A DNA stretch of 10,515 nt from Caldithrix sp964532875 (GTDB taxonomy: Bacteria > Calditrichota > Calditrichia > Calditrichales > Calditrichaceae). Positions within the stretch are counted from its first letter, which is position 1, and the number at the start of each line of letters is the position of its first letter. Location: assembly GCA_964532875.1 (NCBI GenBank), contig CAZHIZ010000118.1:1-10515 (forward strand), given 5' to 3'. Under the pieces are notes generated by a model, which saw only the letters and a program-made list of their open reading frames with translations, searched no databases and was not told the DNA's origin. A program made the position numbers and the translations under genes. Below are positions 7,183 to 10,515 of the stretch, piece by piece.

Positions 7183-7266
7183 ATGAGCACTAAAAAATAT
7201 CTTGCTAATAAATGGCAGGAGACAACTTTTCAGATACTAACCGGTGATCCGGAGAAAAATATATGA
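7183..7266 (+). CDS. Possible 27-residue leader ORF coupled to the glycosyltransferase
   Basis: An ATG at 7183 opens a frame of 27 codons (MSTKKYLANKW at the start, GDPEKNI at the end). Its TGA overlaps the glycosyltransferase ATG as ATGA, the pattern of translationally coupled genes. No good ribosome-binding site precedes it, and the peptide resembles nothing I know, so chance is quite possible. It fills half of the 169-base gap after the response regulator (7094-7262). The rest of that gap holds no convincing terminator or promoter: only short 4-base inverted repeats are visible. Confidence 0.2.
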   Translation: MSTKKYLANKWQETTFQILTGDPEKNI

Positions 7267-8354
7267 GCAATCGTTCCCATCCTCGAATCGCTTTTCTGAC
7301 TTCTTTTCCCAACGACGTCTCCGTAGGATCCGGGGTGGTGCGCATGATTTCCGGGTATGTGCGCGCCCTTCAAAAGCTAAATGTTGAAGCCGATTTTATC
7401 CATGCCCGTTTTCATCCCAAATCGTATTTGAATCTGGCCGTACGGCGTTTACTCTTTAACAAACATCTGAATTTGCATGATTACGACATTGTAATTGGCA
7501 GCGATTTCGACGGTTTCAGCCTCACCGCAAGCCGACCGCCGAAGATCGTTCTTAACGGGGGGATTTTGGCGGACATCGTACGCTTTGAACAGGGACGCAT
7601 TCAACGAATTTTGCGGCATCTGGCCTTGCGCGAATGCCAAAACGTCCGCAGCGCCGCCTTCACCGTTGTACCCTCGCAATACACGGCGCAAAAAGTTCAG
7701 GAACTGTACGGCATTAGCCGCGAACACATCCGCATCATCCCGCCGGGCATCAATTACGCTTACTGGCAAAATCTCTTGGCGACCGCAGAAAAGGCCGACC
7801 ACAACCCGCCGACCATTCTTTGCGTGGCCAAACACTATCCGCGAAAAGGCATTGCCGATTTAATCGAGGCCTTGCCCTTTGTAATACGCGCCGTGCCCGG
7901 GGTACGCCTGTCTCTTGTGGGCGGAGGGCCGCAATTCGAATTCCATCAGGAACTGGCACGCCAACGAGGTGTTTTCCGGTACATCGAATTTGTCGGAGAT
8001 GTGAACGACGATGCTCGTTTGGCCCGCTATTACCGTAAGGCCCAGATATTTTGTTTGCCCACTTATCACGAAACGTTCGGTATTGTATTTTTAGAAGCCA
8101 TGGCGGCGGGCTTACCCGTTGTGGCCTACCGGTCGACTGCCGTTCCGGAGGTGGTCAGCCCGAACGAGGGTCTGTTAACCCCGGTGGGAGATATTGCCCG
8201 ATTAGCACAAAATTTAGTAACTTTGCTTCTTAACCGTACATTGCGCGAACAAATGGGTGCAGCCGGTCGACGTAAAGTCAGGCAGTTCTCCTGGCAGGCT
8301 TCGGCGCAAGAATTACTCCGACTTTTGCACACGGTGCTTCCGCGGAATGTTTAA
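7263..8354 (+). CDS. GT4-family glycosyltransferase, possible pterin glycosyltransferase
   Basis: This 363-residue retaining glycosyltransferase has the GT-B fold and is expected to be cytoplasmic or membrane-peripheral, using a nucleotide-sugar donor. The N-terminal Rossmann half has the Gly-rich loop SVGSGVVR at about 20-27. The C-terminal half shows VAKHYPRKG at 188-196 (phosphate-binding Arg/Lys), LVGGGP at 218-223, FVGDV at 243-247, and the EX7E motif HETFGIVFLEAM with Glu270 and Glu278. GLPVVAY and GLLTPVGD, typical of GT4 donor sites, follow. Length is normal. The ATG has GGAG 8 bases upstream. The next gene begins 65 bases after its stop on the same strand, and the run continues through PTPS, folE and an SDR. 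The acceptor cannot be read from the sequence. Cyanobacterial tetrahydrobiopterin glucosyltransferase also belongs to GT4, so a pterin acceptor is a reasonable hypothesis; a cell-surface glycan or lipid is the default alternative. Confidence 0.92.
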   Translation: MSNRSHPRIAFLTSFPNDVSVGSGVVRMISGYVRALQKLNVEADFIHARFHPKSYLNLAVRRLLFNKHLNLHDYDIVIGSDFDGFSLTASRPPKIVLNGGILADIVRFEQGRIQRILRHLALRECQNVRSAAFTVVPSQYTAQKVQELYGISREHIRIIPPGINYAYWQNLLATAEKADHNPPTILCVAKHYPRKGIADLIEALPFVIRAVPGVRLSLVGGGPQFEFHQELARQRGVFRYIEFVGDVNDDARLARYYRKAQIFCLPTYHETFGIVFLEAMAAGLPVVAYRSTAVPEVVSPNEGLLTPVGDIARLAQNLVTLLLNRTLREQMGAAGRRKVRQFSWQASAQELLRLLHTVLPRNV

Positions 8355-8419
8355 GGCGATTCGTTCGTTTGCAAAATCGAATTAAACAATTAGAGCATTT
8401 ACAAAACGGGAAAGGCGCC

Positions 8420-8848
8420 ATGCATCGCATAACGATCAGTAAAAAATTCGAATTTTCGGCCAGCCATCGTTATTGGCGCGACGACTGGAGTAAAGAAAAA
8501 AACGAACAACATTTCGGTAAGTGCATTAACCCTTACGGGCACGGCCACAACTACGAACTGCATGTAACCGTTCAGGGACGCATCGATCCCCAAACCGGCA
8601 TGATTATTAATTTAGCCACCTTAAAAGAACGCGTTAACGAAATCATCGTACAATTTGATCACAAATTTTTAAATCTGGACACGCCGTATTTCAAAGATCG
8701 CATTCCCACCACGGAAAACATCGCCCTGGTACTGTTCGAATTGATCGAAAAAAAACTGCAACCCTTCCCGGATTTGCAGCTCCAAAAAATCCGTTTGTAT
8801 GAACGACGGGATATTTACGCCGACGTGTGGCGGAGTGAGGCACCATGA
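8420..8848 (+). CDS. 6-pyruvoyl-tetrahydropterin synthase homologue, first of a tandem pair
   Basis: This 142-residue protein belongs to the PTPS/QueD T-fold family. PTPS converts 7,8-dihydroneopterin triphosphate to 6-pyruvoyl-tetrahydropterin (EC 4.2.3.12); QueD makes 6-carboxy-tetrahydropterin from the same substrate. Key residues are present: zinc ligands His16 (FSASH), His41 and His43 (GHGH), catalytic Cys35 (GKC), the Asp80-His81 pair (FDHKFLN), and the pterin anchor Glu128 (LYE). Segments such as FGKCINPYGHGHNYE, IDPQTGMIINLATLK and TTENIA resemble animal PTPS more than short QueD proteins, which favours a biopterin-type role. The frame is open from a TTG at 8369, but I chose the ATG at 8420: GGGAAAGG stands just upstream and homology begins there. 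Its stop overlaps the next start (ATGA), so the two paralogues are translationally coupled. PTPS against QueD-type activity is not settled by sequence alone. Confidence 0.92.
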   Translation: MHRITISKKFEFSASHRYWRDDWSKEKNEQHFGKCINPYGHGHNYELHVTVQGRIDPQTGMIINLATLKERVNEIIVQFDHKFLNLDTPYFKDRIPTTENIALVLFELIEKKLQPFPDLQLQKIRLYERRDIYADVWRSEAP

Positions 8849-9252
8849 AACGCGTGGCTTTTTACCGGGTTTACACCTTCAGCGCGGCCCACCGTTTACA
8901 CATTCCGCAAAAAAATGCGGATTTTAATCGCAGGCTGTACGATAAATGCAACAATCCGCACGGACACGGACACGATTACACGCTGGAAGTGGGCTTGCTC
9001 GGGACACCGCATCCGGAAACGGGCATGGTCTTCCCTTTACCCGAATTCGACCGTCTGGTACACGAGGTTATCGACCCCTTGGATCACCGGCATCTTAACG
9101 AAGAGATCGAATATTTTAAAACGCATCGTAGCACCGGAGAAGAAATCATCCGCTACCTGTGGCAAAATCTGGAGACAAAATTCGGCGACAAATTGTTTCG
9201 CTTAAAACTCTGGGAAACGAACAACAACTATTTCGAAATGGAAAGGAAATGA
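8845..9252 (+). CDS. 6-pyruvoyl-tetrahydropterin synthase homologue, second of a tandem pair
   Basis: This 135-residue T-fold protein has the full PTPS residue set at the same positions as its upstream neighbour: His16 (FSAAH), Cys35 (DKC), His41 and His43 (GHGH), Asp80-His81 (LDHRHLN). The pterin-anchoring Glu124 sits in LWE. It looks like an old tandem duplication, since the flanking sequence differs strongly. Where the first copy has GMIINLATLK, this one has GMVFPLPEFD, and STGEE replaces the TTEN motif of PTPS. The two could act on different side chains, form a mixed hexamer, or have different products (for example one PTPS and one carboxy-tetrahydropterin synthase). The ATG overlaps the upstream stop by 4 bases. 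folE follows 3 bases after its TGA, so substrate-making and substrate-using enzymes are co-translated. Confidence 0.92.
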   Translation: MKRVAFYRVYTFSAAHRLHIPQKNADFNRRLYDKCNNPHGHGHDYTLEVGLLGTPHPETGMVFPLPEFDRLVHEVIDPLDHRHLNEEIEYFKTHRSTGEEIIRYLWQNLETKFGDKLFRLKLWETNNNYFEMERK

Positions 9253-9255
9253 TAA

Positions 9256-9831
9256 ATGAGCAAGATTATTGAAGAAGCGGTACGCAATATTTTAGTGGAA
9301 ATCGGAGAAGATCCGGAACGTCAAGGTTTGCTAAAAACCCCCTATCGCGTGGCTAAAATGTACAAAGAAATCACCACCGGCTACCAGGCCGATCCGTACG
9401 AAATTATCAACAACGCCATTTTCGACGTGGAATACGACGAGATGGTAGTGGTGGCTAACATTGAATATTACAGTTTGTGCGAACACCACATGCTGCCTTT
9501 CTTCGGGGTGGTGCACGTGGGCTACATTCCCAAAGGCAAGGTAGTCGGTTTGAGTAAAATTCCGCGCATCGTGGATATGTTTGCCCGACGTCTGCAAATT
9601 CAGGAGAAGATGACCACCCAAATTGCCAATCTTCTCAACGAAACCCTGCAGCCCGACGGCGTAGGCGTGGTGGTGGAAGGTCAGCACATGTGCATGATGA
9701 TGCGCGGTGTGCAAAAGGACAAGGCCAAAATGATCACTTCGGCCATGCTCGGTTCGTTTCGCGATGATGAAAAGACCCGTAATGAATTTTTAAGTTTAAT
9801 CAGGAGTCCGCGCGTTGAATCGGCTTTCTAA
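9256..9831 (+). CDS. folE: GTP cyclohydrolase I
   Basis: This enzyme converts GTP to 7,8-dihydroneopterin triphosphate plus formate (EC 3.5.4.16), the first step of both folate and tetrahydrobiopterin synthesis. It acts in the cytoplasm, in most organisms as a homodecamer. It has 191 residues, normal for the type I family. Zinc ligands are Cys75 and His78 in SLCEHHMLPF and Cys146 in GQHMCMMMRGV. Other family features are GLLKTPYRVAKMY (24-36), GYIPKGKVVGLSKIPRIVDMFARRLQ (89-114) and TSAMLGSFR (161-169). AAGGA lies 8 bases before the ATG; the previous gene ends in TGA immediately followed by TAA. The 3' end overlaps the SDR start by 17 bases. Placement directly after two PTPS genes points to a reduced-pterin product; it may also supply folate if it is the only copy in the genome. 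Confidence 0.98.
   Translation: MSKIIEEAVRNILVEIGEDPERQGLLKTPYRVAKMYKEITTGYQADPYEIINNAIFDVEYDEMVVVANIEYYSLCEHHMLPFFGVVHVGYIPKGKVVGLSKIPRIVDMFARRLQIQEKMTTQIANLLNETLQPDGVGVVVEGQHMCMMMRGVQKDKAKMITSAMLGSFRDDEKTRNEFLSLIRSPRVESAF
9802..9806 (+). promoter_or_regulatory. Ribosome-binding site that sets a TTG start for the SDR gene
   Basis: AGGAG lies inside the end of folE, 8 bases before the TTG at 9815. No ATG in the SDR frame lies near the nucleotide-binding motif, and residues read from this TTG (NRLSKWVLVTGAGKGIG) give the normal short N-terminus of the family. This supports the non-ATG start. Confidence 0.75.
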
Positions 9832-10515
9832 ATGGGTGCTGGTTACCGGGGCCGGCAAAGGCATCGGTAAGGCCACGGCCCGCTTATTGGCTCAAAACGG
9901 CTGGGGTGTAGTGCTGGTGGCCCGCCAAACATCCGATTTGCAACAATTAACAGAACAAATTTCCGCCGAAGGCGGAAGTGCGCAATGGATTTCGATGGAC
10001 TTAACCCGTGAGGAAAATTTAAGCCGTTTGGCCGCATCGATTAAAGACTGGGAAATAGATTTGCACGCGCTTGTCCTGAATGCCGGAATAGCGCGAATCG
10101 GTTCCATAATAAGCATGCCGCTGAGCCAATGGCGTGACATTTTTGAAATGAATGTGCTTTCGCAAGTGGCTATTTTACAAGCTTTGTTTCCTTTATTAAA
10201 AAAACCGGCGCATATTGTTTTTATGAATTCCGTGGCCGGGAAAGAAGCCTTTGCCCAATGGGGAGCGTATGCCGCTTCCAAATTTGCCCTGCGCGCCGTA
10301 GCCGATACCTTGCGTGCCGAACTGGCCGGACAGGATATTAAAGTAACCAGCATTTTCCCTTCGTCTACCGATACTCCCTTGCAGGATGCCCTTGGTTTGG
10401 ATTGGGATCGAGCCCAAATGTTACGACCGGAATCGGTTGCTCAGGCGGTTTGGACGGCTCTGAATGCACCGGAGGAAGCTCTGGTCAAGGAGATTGTGGT
10501 CGAACACGCCAAGGG
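9815..10515 (+). CDS. Short-chain dehydrogenase/reductase, probable sepiapterin-reductase type, 3' end cut by the window
   Basis: This NAD(P)-dependent classical SDR has a Rossmann fold; 233 residues are visible and it runs off the right edge. Seen: nucleotide-binding TGAGKGIG at 11-18, Asp62 (MDLT), NAG at 89-91 and Asn113. The catalytic Ser139, Tyr152 and Lys156 lie in FMNSVAG and YAASK. The usual PG after the active site is FPSS here. Arg37 in VLVAR, after the second strand, suggests NADPH preference. The frame starts at a TTG at 9815, preceded by AGGAG and overlapping folE by 17 bases, a clear sign of coupling. Sepiapterin reductase, the last enzyme of tetrahydrobiopterin synthesis, is an SDR of about this size, and PTPS and folE lie directly upstream. 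The substrate is therefore probably 6-pyruvoyl-tetrahydropterin or a close relative. That is context-based inference: SDR sequence alone rarely fixes the substrate, and a generic 3-oxoacyl or sugar reductase remains possible. Confidence 0.92.
   Translation, partial: MNRLSKWVLVTGAGKGIGKATARLLAQNGWGVVLVARQTSDLQQLTEQISAEGGSAQWISMDLTREENLSRLAASIKDWEIDLHALVLNAGIARIGSIISMPLSQWRDIFEMNVLSQVAILQALFPLLKKPAHIVFMNSVAGKEAFAQWGAYAASKFALRAVADTLRAELAGQDIKVTSIFPSSTDTPLQDALGLDWDRAQMLRPESVAQAVWTALNAPEEALVKEIVVEHAK

Noticed and set aside
7241..7254. CCGG-TGAT-CCGG hairpin overlapping the glycosyltransferase ribosome-binding GGAG
   Set aside because: A four-pair stem built from a self-complementary tetramer is common by chance; no second structure or ligand-binding element is visible to make it a switch.
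8369..8419. TTG start adding 17 residues to the first PTPS homologue
   Set aside because: Family homology begins at the ATG at 8420, which has its own purine-rich site; the extra residues are not PTPS-like.
1..10515. Signs of horizontal transfer, mobile elements, CRISPR arrays, tRNA or rRNA genes
   Set aside because: No transposase, integrase, long direct repeats, repeat-spacer pattern or cloverleaf-like sequence was seen, and composition appears even apart from the AT-rich intergenic region.

Overview
The window has a moderate G+C content and carries ten genes, two of them cut by the window edges. They are arranged as two back-to-back blocks around an AT-rich gap at about 5182-5311. The gene types suggest a Gram-negative bacterium of the Fibrobacterota-Chlorobiota-Bacteroidota superphylum: a TonB-dependent receptor with a carboxypeptidase-regulatory-like N-terminal domain, and a Bacteroidota-style riboswitch/receptor/ThiN-type kinase cluster. 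Calditrichota is my best guess, from general feel only; no rRNA or marker gene confirms it.

Minus strand (5181 down to 1). A small coiled-coil protein with a basic tail (4690-5181) is followed after about 20 bases by a thiamine pyrophosphate (TPP) riboswitch. Its expression platform is readable: an aptamer (about 4586-4667), an intrinsic terminator ending in nine U (4534-4574), and an exact 8-base repeat that can act as antiterminator. Downstream lie a TonB-dependent outer-membrane receptor (2016-4481), thiamine pyrophosphokinase (1339-1968) and a sodium:solute symporter (1-1346, cut at the window edge). Together they make a thiamine salvage route: outer-membrane uptake, inner-membrane Na+ symport, and pyrophosphorylation to TPP, which then shuts off the operon through the riboswitch.

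Plus strand (5312 to 10515). First comes a 593-residue response regulator: receiver, PATAN/DUF4388 domain, and a domain aligning with the oxygen-binding diiron (ODP/flavodiiron-type) metallo-beta-lactamase fold. Nearly all metal ligands of that fold are substituted, so it is probably a pseudo-enzyme sensor or adaptor module. After a 169-base gap follow a GT4 glycosyltransferase (7263-8354), two tandem 6-pyruvoyl-tetrahydropterin synthase homologues (8420-8848, 8845-9252), GTP cyclohydrolase I folE (9256-9831) and a short-chain dehydrogenase (9815 to the edge). Most junctions are overlapped or tightly spaced.

GTP cyclohydrolase I, PTPS and an SDR of sepiapterin-reductase type are the three steps from GTP to tetrahydrobiopterin. 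With a glycosyltransferase in the same run, the cluster could make a glycosylated tetrahydropterin like those of cyanobacteria and green sulfur bacteria. That, and the ligand-stripped ODP domain, are the two points most worth following up. No rRNA, tRNA, CRISPR array, insertion sequence or phage gene was seen.
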